In this document: positions 25,898 through 35,123 of the stretch, piece after piece | How positions within the stretch are numbered: position 1 is the first letter of the stretch | Layout of the letters: each line of letters opens with the position of its first letter | Source: Putridiphycobacter sp965230485 | GTDB lineage: Bacteria > Bacteroidota > Bacteroidia > Flavobacteriales_D > Crocinitomicaceae | Assembly (NCBI GenBank): GCA_965230485.1 | Contig: CBDDLA010000001.1 | Location: 930,001-994,000, forward strand | Direction of reading: 5' to 3' | Length of the DNA stretch: 64,000 bases | Notes under the pieces: model-generated | What the model saw: the letters and a program-made list of their open reading frames with translations, nothing else | What the model was told of the DNA's origin: nothing | The model's database searches: none | Translations under genes and position numbers: made by a program

Positions 25898-26227
25898 ATG
25901 GCTAGCGATTTTTATCAAAACGTATTTGATGTTGTTAAAGAAATTCCCAGTGGAAGAGTAACTTCTTATGGCGCAATTGCCAAATATCTTGGTTCAGCTC
26001 GATCAAGCAGGTTAGTTGGCTGGGCAATGAATATATCTCATACCCATAAAGATTATATTCCAGCGCATAGAGTTGTTAATAGAAATGGTATTTTGACTGG
26101 TAAAGCGCATTTTAATCCTCCATCTAAAATGGAATCGCTCCTTAGATCAGAAAATGTTGAAGTGATTAACGACCAAATTCAGAATTTTAAAGAAATATTT
26201 TGGGACCCTGAAAAAGAATTAGGGTAA
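25898..26227 (+). CDS. Alkyltransferase-like protein (ATL)
   Basis: A 109-residue homologue of the C-terminal domain of O6-alkylguanine DNA alkyltransferase. The Arg finger region is GSARSSRLVGWAMN, and the active-site motif reads IPAHRVV, so the reactive Cys of PCHR is replaced by Ala56 (codon 26063-26065). ATL proteins of this kind cannot remove alkyl groups; they bind and flip O6-alkylguanine and hand the lesion to nucleotide excision repair. The gene starts directly after trmB. Its 3' end overlaps the convergent sensor kinase gene by 9 bases. Confidence 0.9.
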   Translation: MASDFYQNVFDVVKEIPSGRVTSYGAIAKYLGSARSSRLVGWAMNISHTHKDYIPAHRVVNRNGILTGKAHFNPPSKMESLLRSENVEVINDQIQNFKEIFWDPEKELG

Positions 26228-29206
26228 TTTGACTTTAATAATCACCTTTGTTCCTAAGGCATTCCCGTCATCATCTTTTAAGTCAATAATTTCAAAGTCT
26301 TTTTCATCTGTTTTAGCAGAGTTATTTAGATTAGCTAGTCTTTCTTGAGTCACTTGAAGCGCAGTAGATTTATGATATTGATCTTTTTGAGCTTTTTGAC
26401 TTTCCGCTGCTAATCTTCCATTTCCGTTATCCTCAATAGTACATGTCACATAGTTTTCAGATTCTAACTTGAAATCTACTGTAATAATTCCCTTTCGATT
26501 TATTTTTTTTAGTCCATGGATAATAGCATTTTCAATAAATGGCTGAACCATGAGTGGAGGTAAAATTAATTCATTCGAATCAAGTAATGGATCTATTGTA
26601 GCCTTAAAGTCGAAATCAATTTGGCCGGTTAATTTTTCCAGCTGTACATAATTTTGAATAGTGTCTAATTCATCATCTATTGAAACTAGCTTATTCCTAG
26701 AGTTTTCTAAAACCATCCGCATTAATTTAGAAAATTTTGATAGTGCGTAGCGAGCTTTAGCAGAATCGTTAAGAATAATCAAATGATGAATTGAATTCAA
26801 AACATTAAAGATAAAATGAGGATTCATCTGCAACCTTAATGCTTTTTGCTCAAGCTCTAGTACAGATTTTTCTAATTCAATTTTTTCTATTAACGCCTTA
26901 TTTTTATTTTGTTGTCGTTTTATAAAGTTATAGATTAAAAAAGCTAAAATGATTAATCCTAGTAAAATGTAGGATAATATAAACCAATTTTGCTGCCAAA
27001 AAGGTGTCATGATTTTAAATTCGAATACAATTGGCTTAACATCCCATTCATTATCAATAGAAGCCTGAACAAATAGAGTATAATCCCCTGGTTCTAAATT
27101 AGAAAAAGTAGCAGAATTATTTTTGGATGGTCTCGACCAGCCTTTATCAATACCGTCCAACTTCCATCTGTATTTAATTTTGTTTTGATATGTAAAATGA
27201 TGTGCTTTTATACTAAAACCAAGATGATTATCCGTGTGTTTGAATTCTAGTAAACCTGCATTTAAAAAACTATCTACATACTCAGTTTCTAAAATAGATT
27301 GATAAAATACTTGTATGTCTTCAAAGCTAAATACTGGGGGAAGTCCTTGCAGACTATCATAACTTTTTCCTTTACTATATAGAAATAAACCATCAGTAGT
27401 ACCAAACCAAAGTTGCGCATCTTTATCCTTAAATGCAGCATTTACGTTTGTCTCGACACCTTCAAAACCTTCATCATATCCATATTGCCTAGTTGTCTTA
27501 TCAATTATATTGTACTGCGTCAATCCTTTTTCAGTACCTATCCACAGATCTGGAAAATCTTCTATCAATTGATAAATATTGTTCGAGGCTAATATCTTAC
27601 TTTTGCTTAACCACTTGCTTTTGTATACACTATCATTGACATATTTTACCTCAAGAACACCTTTATCAGTGCTTCCAAACCATATTAAACTATCTTTAAA
27701 AGCAACATTCCTAAATTCTCCATTTGGTTCGAAATAGGTCACTTTATTCTTCTTTACAAACCCTACTCCTTTGTCAGAAGCAAAAAGTAGTACATTCACA
27801 TCACCATTCCAAGCTAGATCATTTACTCTGGTTGAGCTTAAATCATTTTTTAGTTTTCTAAATCTATTTAATTCTGTTCCCCTATTAATGATTGATGTAT
27901 AATATATGCCCTTAGAAGTACCGATATACATTGTTTTCCTTCTGGCATTCTCGGTAAAACATCTAATCCAACTGTCATATAGGCCGTTTGACTGCTTGTA
28001 CATCATTACAGAATCTCCTGATGTTATATTATTAATAACCTTTCCAAGCCCCTCTCCTTCTGTTCCTAACCATATTGTGCCATTAGAGTCTTCAAAAATT
28101 GCCTTAGTTTTAGTGGCTTTAAAGCCTCTCTCCTCATCAAAAAATATTGATAACGTATCATTTATTTTTTGAACACCTAACCCTTGAGTCCCAACCCATA
28201 AATTACCCAACTGATCTTTTAATACCGCGTAAATATAATTGCTTGATAAACCATTTGACTTATTGTAGGTGACAAACGGAGAATTATTAAAAATTGATAC
28301 GCCTCCACCACTCGTTCCTATCCATAAATTTCCCCAAACATCTATATTTAATTCGTGAACGTTATTATTTGATAAACCTTCTGAAACAGTAAACTGTGTT
28401 AAACGATTTACTTTAAAATCATAGAAATACAGACCGTTGTTCATTGTTGCTATCCAAATTTTATCGTTTTGAACAACCATCTTTAGTATAATCGCATCTC
28501 TTAAGTCATTATCAGTATCTAATCGCTTTATTTTTGACGATTTGTTGTATTTCCAAACTCCGCCTCCGTAGGTCCCTATTAACCATTCATTTTGATATTC
28601 AACTACTGAGGTAACCTCTTCATTTTTTAAACCTCTTGCTCTGTTAATTTTATTTATCGGATTGTTAAATTGGGAAATACCCTTATTGCTACAAACCCAT
28701 AATTCTCCATTATTTTCTTTAAAAAAAGAATAAATTGTTTGACCGGAAAATGGAAGTTGATTAACCAAACTATCCGTTAGGATATAAAGCCCTTTATTTG
28801 AACCCAAAAAGACCTGATTTTTATAATAAGTTATGGATTGTGCAAGTTCGTCGGCATTGATAAATCGATAAGAATTGCTTAACGATAAGTCTTCTGAATC
28901 AATTACTGACACCCCCCCTTTACAAGCTGCAAAAATTTTATCATCAATTAGTTTTAAATCATAAACTCTGTTTGAAAGTAAGCCTTCTTCTTGCGTAATA
29001 TATTTAATATCTATTCCGTCATAAATGGCAATACCACCACCCTGCGTTCCTATCCATGCATGTTGTTTATTATCAAAACAAATAGCATAAGCTTGAGATT
29101 GGGGTAGTCCATTTTTGTTATTAATAAATTGAAAATCATAAATCTGAGAAATAGAATTTGTCAATTGTGACACAAAAAGTAATAGAGTAGCAATTTCTCT
29201 AACCAT
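26219..29206 (-). CDS. Two-component regulator propeller sensor histidine kinase (LytS-type kinase core)
   Basis: A 995-residue sensor kinase. A signal/anchor segment lies at residues 1-20. Residues 21 to about 630 contain repeated beta-propeller blades of the two-component-regulator-propeller type (pattern GLPQSQAYAICFDN, LWIGTSGGGVSIF, LWVGTQGLGV). A Y_Y_Y immunoglobulin-like domain (about 650-735) precedes a membrane helix (WFILSYILLGLIILAFLIYNF) and a His kinase domain with the phospho-His in LQMNPHFIFNVLNS (near residue 795) and the ATPase N box in NAIIHGLKK. LytS-type cores usually act on LytTR regulators; none lies here. Spacing (18 bases after ispF, which is 2 bases after porV) suggests an operon with those genes. 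Confidence 0.87.
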   Translation of the reverse strand: MVREIATLLLFVSQLTNSISQIYDFQFINNKNGLPQSQAYAICFDNKQHAWIGTQGGGIAIYDGIDIKYITQEEGLLSNRVYDLKLIDDKIFAACKGGVSVIDSEDLSLSNSYRFINADELAQSITYYKNQVFLGSNKGLYILTDSLVNQLPFSGQTIYSFFKENNGELWVCSNKGISQFNNPINKINRARGLKNEEVTSVVEYQNEWLIGTYGGGVWKYNKSSKIKRLDTDNDLRDAIILKMVVQNDKIWIATMNNGLYFYDFKVNRLTQFTVSEGLSNNNVHELNIDVWGNLWIGTSGGGVSIFNNSPFVTYNKSNGLSSNYIYAVLKDQLGNLWVGTQGLGVQKINDTLSIFFDEERGFKATKTKAIFEDSNGTIWLGTEGEGLGKVINNITSGDSVMMYKQSNGLYDSWIRCFTENARRKTMYIGTSKGIYYTSIINRGTELNRFRKLKNDLSSTRVNDLAWNGDVNVLLFASDKGVGFVKKNKVTYFEPNGEFRNVAFKDSLIWFGSTDKGVLEVKYVNDSVYKSKWLSKSKILASNNIYQLIEDFPDLWIGTEKGLTQYNIIDKTTRQYGYDEGFEGVETNVNAAFKDKDAQLWFGTTDGLFLYSKGKSYDSLQGLPPVFSFEDIQVFYQSILETEYVDSFLNAGLLEFKHTDNHLGFSIKAHHFTYQNKIKYRWKLDGIDKGWSRPSKNNSATFSNLEPGDYTLFVQASIDNEWDVKPIVFEFKIMTPFWQQNWFILSYILLGLIILAFLIYNFIKRQQNKNKALIEKIELEKSVLELEQKALRLQMNPHFIFNVLNSIHHLIILNDSAKARYALSKFSKLMRMVLENSRNKLVSIDDELDTIQNYVQLEKLTGQIDFDFKATIDPLLDSNELILPPLMVQPFIENAIIHGLKKINRKGIITVDFKLESENYVTCTIEDNGNGRLAAESQKAQKDQYHKSTALQVTQERLANLNNSAKTDEKDFEIIDLKDDDGNALGTKVIIKVKLP

Positions 29207-29224
29207 ATTACTAAGATAAGAAAA

Positions 29225-29701
29225 CTAGGCGTAGATAAGCACTGTACAATATGCCTGTATACCATCTCCTGTTCCTATAAATCCCATTTTTTCACCCCGT
29301 GTTGCTTTTATAGATATTGAATCAATGTCGCTTTCCAGAATTTCGCTAATGATTTTCTGCATTTTTGGAATATGGGGGTTAACCTTAGGGTTTTCTAATA
29401 AAACTGTCGCATCCAAATTACCCAGTTGATACCCTTTTTGTTTAACTAGATTATAAGTTTCCTTTAATAAAATTTGACTATTAATGCCTTTATACTTTGG
29501 ATCAGTGTCGGAAAAATGATACCCTATATCTCTAAGGTTTGCTGCTCCAAGCAGTGCATCACAAATTGCATGCAACAAGACGTCTGCGTCTGAATGACCA
29601 ACCGCTCCGAATTCTGAAGGCAATTGAACTCCGCCAACAAATAATTTATAACCTGATTTTAACTGATGAATATCAACTCCGAATCCTGTTCTAAACTTCA
29701 T
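29225..29701 (-). CDS. ispF: IspF, 2-C-methyl-D-erythritol 2,4-cyclodiphosphate synthase
   Basis: A 158-residue enzyme of the non-mevalonate isoprenoid pathway. The metal-binding Asp and His are in GFGVDIHQLK (Asp10, His12), with the further His residues in GHSDADVLLHAI and GYHFSDTD; KATRGEKMGFIG is the conserved C-terminal motif. It starts 2 bases after the porV stop, so it is cotranscribed with a T9SS gene to which it has no known functional link. Confidence 0.95.
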   Translation of the reverse strand: MKFRTGFGVDIHQLKSGYKLFVGGVQLPSEFGAVGHSDADVLLHAICDALLGAANLRDIGYHFSDTDPKYKGINSQILLKETYNLVKQKGYQLGNLDATVLLENPKVNPHIPKMQKIISEILESDIDSISIKATRGEKMGFIGTGDGIQAYCTVLIYA

Positions 29702-29703
29702 TA

Positions 29704-30942
29704 TTACTCTTCACCTAATTTGGTAGCATTTTTATCTCCAAATCTAAAGCTTAAAGAAAATCTAATAGTATTCGCTAAAGGATTGTTAGTTGTTACGGAA
29801 ACCAAGTATGATAGGTCAAGACCAAAAGAATACGCCTTTAAGCCAGCACCGAAGGTAAGATATTGTCTTCTTCCTTTTGATGCACTTTCATGAAAGTATC
29901 CGGTTCTAAACGCAAGAATATCACTGTACCAATATTCAAGTCCACCACCAATATTAATTTCTCTTAATTCTTCACCTAGTCTACTATTTTTTAAAATAAT
30001 AACATCTCCGTTTTCGTCAACTTCATCAAGATTATATGTGCCAGGGGCGTCATAAAAAGATTGAATTGCACCTGCCACTACACCAACATTATTATCTCTT
30101 CCTGAGATGATATCCCCAGATCCATTTCTTAGCGGTAAAGTTGGCACCAATAATTTATTGAAATCGATAGCAGCCGTAAGTGAATTGTAACTATCAAAAT
30201 TCATTTTAAAGGCCGTACCTAAACGTAAGTTTGTTGGAATAAAATCTCTATCAGCGTTATCTGTATAAGACATTCTATTGCCAATATTTGAAATAACAGC
30301 TCCTGTAGAAAATTCAGACTTGAAACCACCTAAGGTAATATCAGGATTCACGTATGAAAATGATAAATCTGCAGCGCCTGCAATTCCGGGATTAGAAGTT
30401 GCGGTACCATTTGCAATTTGTCCAGTAAGGTTTGAAAAAACGAATTTACCATTGATTCCGACTGACATTTTATCTGACAATCTAAAAGCATAACCACCCA
30501 AAACTTCGTACTCATTCGGGTTATAAGGCACTATACTGTTACCTACATTATCAGTAAAAACAATTGTTCCAAGGCTAAAGTAGCGCAAAGACCCACCAAC
30601 AACATGCCTACTTCCAATTTTTTTATAACCACTTAGGTACGATAACTGGATGTCGTCCACTAGTCCTCTCAACCAAGGAGAATATGATAATGAAACTTCA
30701 GCCTCTTGCTCGGAAAAAATCAATTTAGAAGTATTCCAATGAAACGAATTAGCATCTGCAGATGTAGCTGCTCCAGCATCACCCATCCCCCCAGCTCTAG
30801 AATCTGGTGAAATAATTAAAAAGGGAACCGCTGTTGTGATTGTGTTGAGTTGAAAGATTTTTGGCTCACCATCTTGACCATAGACAGTAGGTACTTGTCC
30901 TAAAAGAAAGAGCGCAATTAAACCTAAAATTCTTTGTTTCAT
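29704..30942 (-). CDS. porV: PorV, T9SS outer-membrane shuttle protein
   Basis: A 412-residue outer-membrane protein of the FadL-like PorV (LptO) family. Residues 1-22 form a signal peptide (LGLIALFLLGQVPTVYG, then Q). The early mature motif, LIISPDSRAGGMGDAGAATSADANSFHWN, is characteristic of PorV. The rest forms barrel strands and ends FSLSFRFGDKNATKLGEE. In Porphyromonas, PorV carries T9SS substrates from the translocon to the attachment complex and works with PorU. Here it is downstream of porU on the same strand, with 211 bases between, and has its own -7 element at 30972-30965. Confidence 0.93.
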   Translation of the reverse strand: MKQRILGLIALFLLGQVPTVYGQDGEPKIFQLNTITTAVPFLIISPDSRAGGMGDAGAATSADANSFHWNTSKLIFSEQEAEVSLSYSPWLRGLVDDIQLSYLSGYKKIGSRHVVGGSLRYFSLGTIVFTDNVGNSIVPYNPNEYEVLGGYAFRLSDKMSVGINGKFVFSNLTGQIANGTATSNPGIAGAADLSFSYVNPDITLGGFKSEFSTGAVISNIGNRMSYTDNADRDFIPTNLRLGTAFKMNFDSYNSLTAAIDFNKLLVPTLPLRNGSGDIISGRDNNVGVVAGAIQSFYDAPGTYNLDEVDENGDVIILKNSRLGEELREINIGGGLEYWYSDILAFRTGYFHESASKGRRQYLTFGAGLKAYSFGLDLSYLVSVTTNNPLANTIRFSLSFRFGDKNATKLGEE

Positions 30943-30948
30943 GTTTTG

Positions 30949-30960
30949 TTAGTTAACTAA
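30949..30960. repeat. Perfect 12-base palindrome in the porV leader
   Basis: TTAGTTAACTAA is its own reverse complement. It lies between the predicted porV transcription start and the ATG at 30942, only 6 bases from the start codon, in the position of a downstream operator. AT-rich palindromes of this length are expected many times in a genome, so function is uncertain. Confidence 0.35.
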
Positions 30961-30964
30961 TATG

Positions 30965-30972
30965 CAAATATA
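30965..30972 (-). promoter_or_regulatory. -7 element of porV
   Basis: On the minus strand this is TATATTTG, an exact TAnnTTTG match, predicting a leader of about 18 bases to the porV ATG at 30942. No clear -33 box is present. The remainder of the 211-base porU-porV gap (30973-31153) holds only a near-repeat of AACAAATAAC and no evident gene. Confidence 0.5.
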
Positions 30973-31153
30973 CGCAAAAAAGAATTTTTTATTGTTTAGT
31001 TACACTAAAATAAGTAACAAATAACTATCTACAGTAAAGTTTAGAAAGAAAACAAATAACAATTGATATTCTAGCGTGTACTAAATCTTCGATAAATAGC
31101 CAGAAATTTGTATGATTTCACTCAATCAATATGGCAGTAATGAATCTTAAAAC

Positions 31154-34100
31154 TTAAAGAATTACCAATTTTTCTAATTTTTCAGCTTGTTGCCCATTGT
31201 CAGTAGAAATAGAGAGTCTGTAAACATAAACTCCACGAGCAATTTTATCGCCATAATCATCTCTACCATCCCATTCAATCCCATCAGATCTAAAACCATT
31301 AGTATTGACATTTTCAATAATTGTGCGAACAAGTTTACCTGATACAGTAAATATTTCAATTTTAGTATCTATTTGGCTACAAACCTGATTATGTTCAAAA
31401 AAGAAAGAGGTTCTTGTCGTGAAAGGGTTAGGGTAATTTAAAAGCTGGGCTATCGCAATATCTTCTTCAGGTTTTACCTCAAAATTTAAAGTCCTTTCAC
31501 TCGAGTTATTGTTAACATCCCAAACTTTAAAGGTAGCAGTATGGGGTCCAGGTTCTAAATCTAATATTTGATACTCTGCTTTTCCACTTTGATAAGTATC
31601 TAAATCAGACTGATAGAAATTATTCAGGATAATTGGTTGAGAAGTTTTACCATCTAGAATCAGGGAAATGTCATGGCCAATGCCATTTCCTGTGGTATTA
31701 ATACCATTTTCATCAGAAACGTGGGCTAAAAAAATCGGATTCTCATCTGTTATACCGCCATCTACAAAACTCTCATCATTTAAAAATAGTTTTACATCAG
31801 GTCCCAAATTATCAACAACTCCATTTGGATCAACACCTCCAATAACTACACTTGTGTCAAAACCAAATTTTTGGCTATTACCATTTTCTGCATAATAACT
31901 TAGTTTACCTGCTCCGAATGCATAATTTATATCTTTAGGGACAATGAAAGTAAATTTGAATTTACCATTCTTAACGGTCGATTTTCCTTTATACAATTGA
32001 CTCGTACGATCAGAAAAAGCCACAACAGGTGAATCCGCGTCTTGTCCAAGTGTCTGTTTTGTCGCCTTTTTATCAAATACAACTGGTGTCGCAAAACCAT
32101 TAAAGTTTGATAATAATGTACCATTAGCATTAGTCACTTCTCCTTCAATAGTAACTTTCGAGAGTGCCCTTATTGTATCAGAAAATGTTGCAATTGGGGT
32201 ACCATTTATGTGAGTCGTTTTAATACTTGGTTGTGGCTTACCAAGCACTAAAGCAGGGTCGCCAATTAAAGTAAAGTTTCTCATATTTTCATCTCCTGAC
32301 GTCAAATTTTTTGATAGTCGAACAATTTCTCCCAAATTAAGAGGCTTTCCATCAACCTCTTTAAAAATTTGACTGTATAGATTTTTCACTAATTTACTAT
32401 TGGTAAAAACCAATACCAATCTGGTTGTAGTTAATAGACCTATGGCACCACCAAAAGGCTGTAAAAACATAAATTCACCTGCCGAAACCCTATCAGGATC
32501 ATCAAACCTAGTAAATTCACAAGTAGCAGAAACAAATAGCGTTAAATTATTAACGTTATTCCAGGTTTTGATTGTAGGAACAGATAAAATTCTCTCAGCA
32601 GAGAGTCCTGTTTCTCCACCGTGTCCTACATAATTAGAAACAAGTGCACCCGTATTGATAATCTGATTAATGGCATTTTCAACTTCAGGATATCTTTGAC
32701 CAGAAGATGTGGCTTCTTGCTGAAAGGCATCCAGATATAACTTAACAACATTCATTTCAGGATAATTAACATCCATAGTATCGCTTAAACTTTCACAATC
32801 TCTTACAAACTGGCCACCATCTTCATCATCTGCAATGAATAAATTGCGCATTCTCCAATCACCGAGCGAACTTGCAAAACCATTGTCATCACATTTCACC
32901 CCTGCTGCATTTGCATATATCGTCGAGCCATAATTCATATAATGTTCAATTTTATCAACAGCAGCTTTGGCTTCTGATTCAGTGTGAATAGTCAATCTTC
33001 CTACACCTATATCCAACAAATCAAATCTATCCATCCCCTCATCATCATCAAGTAATCCAAAAAAATCATCACTGGTGTAAGAATTAATAAAATTTATAAC
33101 TGCATCATCAGAAGAACTATGACTATTTTGATATGTAGGAATTAAATTAGTTGTTTGATCTTCCTTGATTCTATTTAATAAATCATATGATCCATCACCA
33201 AAAAGTAATAGAGACTCAAGCGTATTGTTAGGGTTGCCATTACCTCGGCTGTAAAACATCCTTGCTAACAACTTAATAGCCCCTGGGTCAGCACTGCCAC
33301 ATGAAAATTCATTGTAAATAGACTGGAGTTCCACAACATGAACACTCAGTCCATTATTTCTATGTAAATCAGCAAGTCTATTAGCTTGTACTAAAAGTTT
33401 TGATGGCGAAACGATCAAATAGTCTACTTGCGAAAGCGCATGAAGATTCTGATTTTCAATCGCTCCAATTAACACTGGTTTATATGCTTGTGAGTCATCA
33501 AAAACTGAAAACGTACGCAATGTATCAGTCTCAGCCTTAAATAATTTTGAACCGCCACTGGTATTTGTTTTTAGTTCAATTGCTTGATCAGGAAAAGTTA
33601 CATCCCAAACCTTTGCAGATGCTGTTGGTGAAACAATACTGAATTCAGTGATATTACCTGTTCCAACAACATCCCAATCTCTAACCCGAACTTGTTCGAA
33701 ACTATTAGTAATTCTCCTTCTATAATTAACATAAATAGCATCTAACCATGCTGTTGATGAAGGATTTCCTCCTTGACTAAAATTGACATCCAAGATAGTT
33801 GAAGAACCGTTAATATTAAAGGTACCATCACCAATGTTATAAATGGCTTTTGTGTATGAACCAATTGTTTTTTTGCCTGTGAGAGAACAAGTCAATTGGC
33901 TACCAACTGAAATATTAATTGAGCTCAGACCATCTATTGAAAGTATGGCTGCTGATGCAAATAATTTGGCAGGTATAGTTTGAATTGCATTTGGTGTACT
34001 CAAGGTGATTTGTTGCTCTTGAAATACATCAAAATTTTCCCCATACCATTGACTACCAGATTTTATCAAATTAACATCATCATTCTCGTGTAAAACAATC

Positions 34101-34996
34101 TCGTTAAAACTGTTCGAATTATGAGTAGGGTTTACATTAGAAAATGCAAGAGATTCTACTCTTTTAGGTGCAACGGATCCGTCAACACATAAATAGGCAT
34201 AAGCCAAGGTATCGTAGTCATTTAAAGAAGCACTAAACCCCTCCCCAACTATTTGATTTTCCACGATTGGACCAGTCCCATAAAAAATGACATAATCGTT
34301 CTCATTAAAAATATTGTCGGCCTCACCTACAACAGAAATTGCATTTTTGACCAAATCATCTGGTCTATCAACATTATTATTAATAGGGAGTTGAGTAGTA
34401 TGATTGGCATAGAGATTAAGGTGCTTAGGGTTTAATGATGATGTATTAATACCTAATTCCTCCAAGTCAGATTTCGTTAATTTATAGATACCTGATTTTG
34501 GTATTCCAATTTTATACCAGCTTCCTTTTTTTAAAACAGATTCGGGAGCAAAAGTATGTTCTCTATCAAAACCACTAGTTTCAGTCTTATAGTCAACCTT
34601 TACTTTAATATTTTTTATCCTTTTAACTACCCCATTAACAGATACCAATGGCATAAAAGTTGAAACTAGCATCCATTGATTTCTCGACTTTCTAAATTGA
34701 ACATTAATATCAGGAGAATTACTAAAAACTGGTGAATAGAAAACAGATTTCAATACTGTATTACCATACTCTATTTCAGCTATTTCATAAGAAAAATCAC
34801 TTCCAGACCTTATATTCAAATTCATGGTCTTTGCTGCTACTACTTCTTTAGTCAACATGTTGAAATCGCATATGTCACATGCCCCTGTGCGAGCATCCCA
34901 ATTGGTCTCAATATTAATAAAAGCTGTTTGAGATATTAGATATTGGCTACCTATAATCCAAAAAGTTAGTGATAATAGTTTAAATTTGTTGAACAT
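31154..34996 (-). CDS. porU: PorU, T9SS sortase (gingipain-family C25)
   Basis: A 1280-residue secreted protein of the length usual for PorU. Residues 1-22 form a signal peptide (LLSLTFWIIGSQYLIS). The C25 peptidase domain lies at about residues 520-930; the catalytic His is His792 in NYVGHGGETGLS and the nucleophile Cys826 in SATCEFTRFDD. A C-terminal sorting-type domain follows LLNYPNPFTTRTSFFFE and ends KLEKLVIL. PorU is itself exported by T9SS, then removes C-terminal domains from other cargo and links them to lipopolysaccharide or releases them. ATG 34996 is preferred to the GTG at 35002. It lies upstream of porV and divergent from a porP-like gene. Confidence 0.94.
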   Translation of the reverse strand: MFNKFKLLSLTFWIIGSQYLISQTAFINIETNWDARTGACDICDFNMLTKEVVAAKTMNLNIRSGSDFSYEIAEIEYGNTVLKSVFYSPVFSNSPDINVQFRKSRNQWMLVSTFMPLVSVNGVVKRIKNIKVKVDYKTETSGFDREHTFAPESVLKKGSWYKIGIPKSGIYKLTKSDLEELGINTSSLNPKHLNLYANHTTQLPINNNVDRPDDLVKNAISVVGEADNIFNENDYVIFYGTGPIVENQIVGEGFSASLNDYDTLAYAYLCVDGSVAPKRVESLAFSNVNPTHNSNSFNEIVLHENDDVNLIKSGSQWYGENFDVFQEQQITLSTPNAIQTIPAKLFASAAILSIDGLSSINISVGSQLTCSLTGKKTIGSYTKAIYNIGDGTFNINGSSTILDVNFSQGGNPSSTAWLDAIYVNYRRRITNSFEQVRVRDWDVVGTGNITEFSIVSPTASAKVWDVTFPDQAIELKTNTSGGSKLFKAETDTLRTFSVFDDSQAYKPVLIGAIENQNLHALSQVDYLIVSPSKLLVQANRLADLHRNNGLSVHVVELQSIYNEFSCGSADPGAIKLLARMFYSRGNGNPNNTLESLLLFGDGSYDLLNRIKEDQTTNLIPTYQNSHSSSDDAVINFINSYTSDDFFGLLDDDEGMDRFDLLDIGVGRLTIHTESEAKAAVDKIEHYMNYGSTIYANAAGVKCDDNGFASSLGDWRMRNLFIADDEDGGQFVRDCESLSDTMDVNYPEMNVVKLYLDAFQQEATSSGQRYPEVENAINQIINTGALVSNYVGHGGETGLSAERILSVPTIKTWNNVNNLTLFVSATCEFTRFDDPDRVSAGEFMFLQPFGGAIGLLTTTRLVLVFTNSKLVKNLYSQIFKEVDGKPLNLGEIVRLSKNLTSGDENMRNFTLIGDPALVLGKPQPSIKTTHINGTPIATFSDTIRALSKVTIEGEVTNANGTLLSNFNGFATPVVFDKKATKQTLGQDADSPVVAFSDRTSQLYKGKSTVKNGKFKFTFIVPKDINYAFGAGKLSYYAENGNSQKFGFDTSVVIGGVDPNGVVDNLGPDVKLFLNDESFVDGGITDENPIFLAHVSDENGINTTGNGIGHDISLILDGKTSQPIILNNFYQSDLDTYQSGKAEYQILDLEPGPHTATFKVWDVNNNSSERTLNFEVKPEEDIAIAQLLNYPNPFTTRTSFFFEHNQVCSQIDTKIEIFTVSGKLVRTIIENVNTNGFRSDGIEWDGRDDYGDKIARGVYVYRLSISTDNGQQAEKLEKLVIL

Positions 34997-35123
34997 GCAC
35001 ACCAGTAAAATAGTTATAATTTTTCATTAAAAAACGAACAAAAATAATTATTATTGCATCTTGTTTAAAAAACTAGAGGCATTAAATGTAACTAAGCATT
35101 CACAGTTGCGTAATAGACAATAA

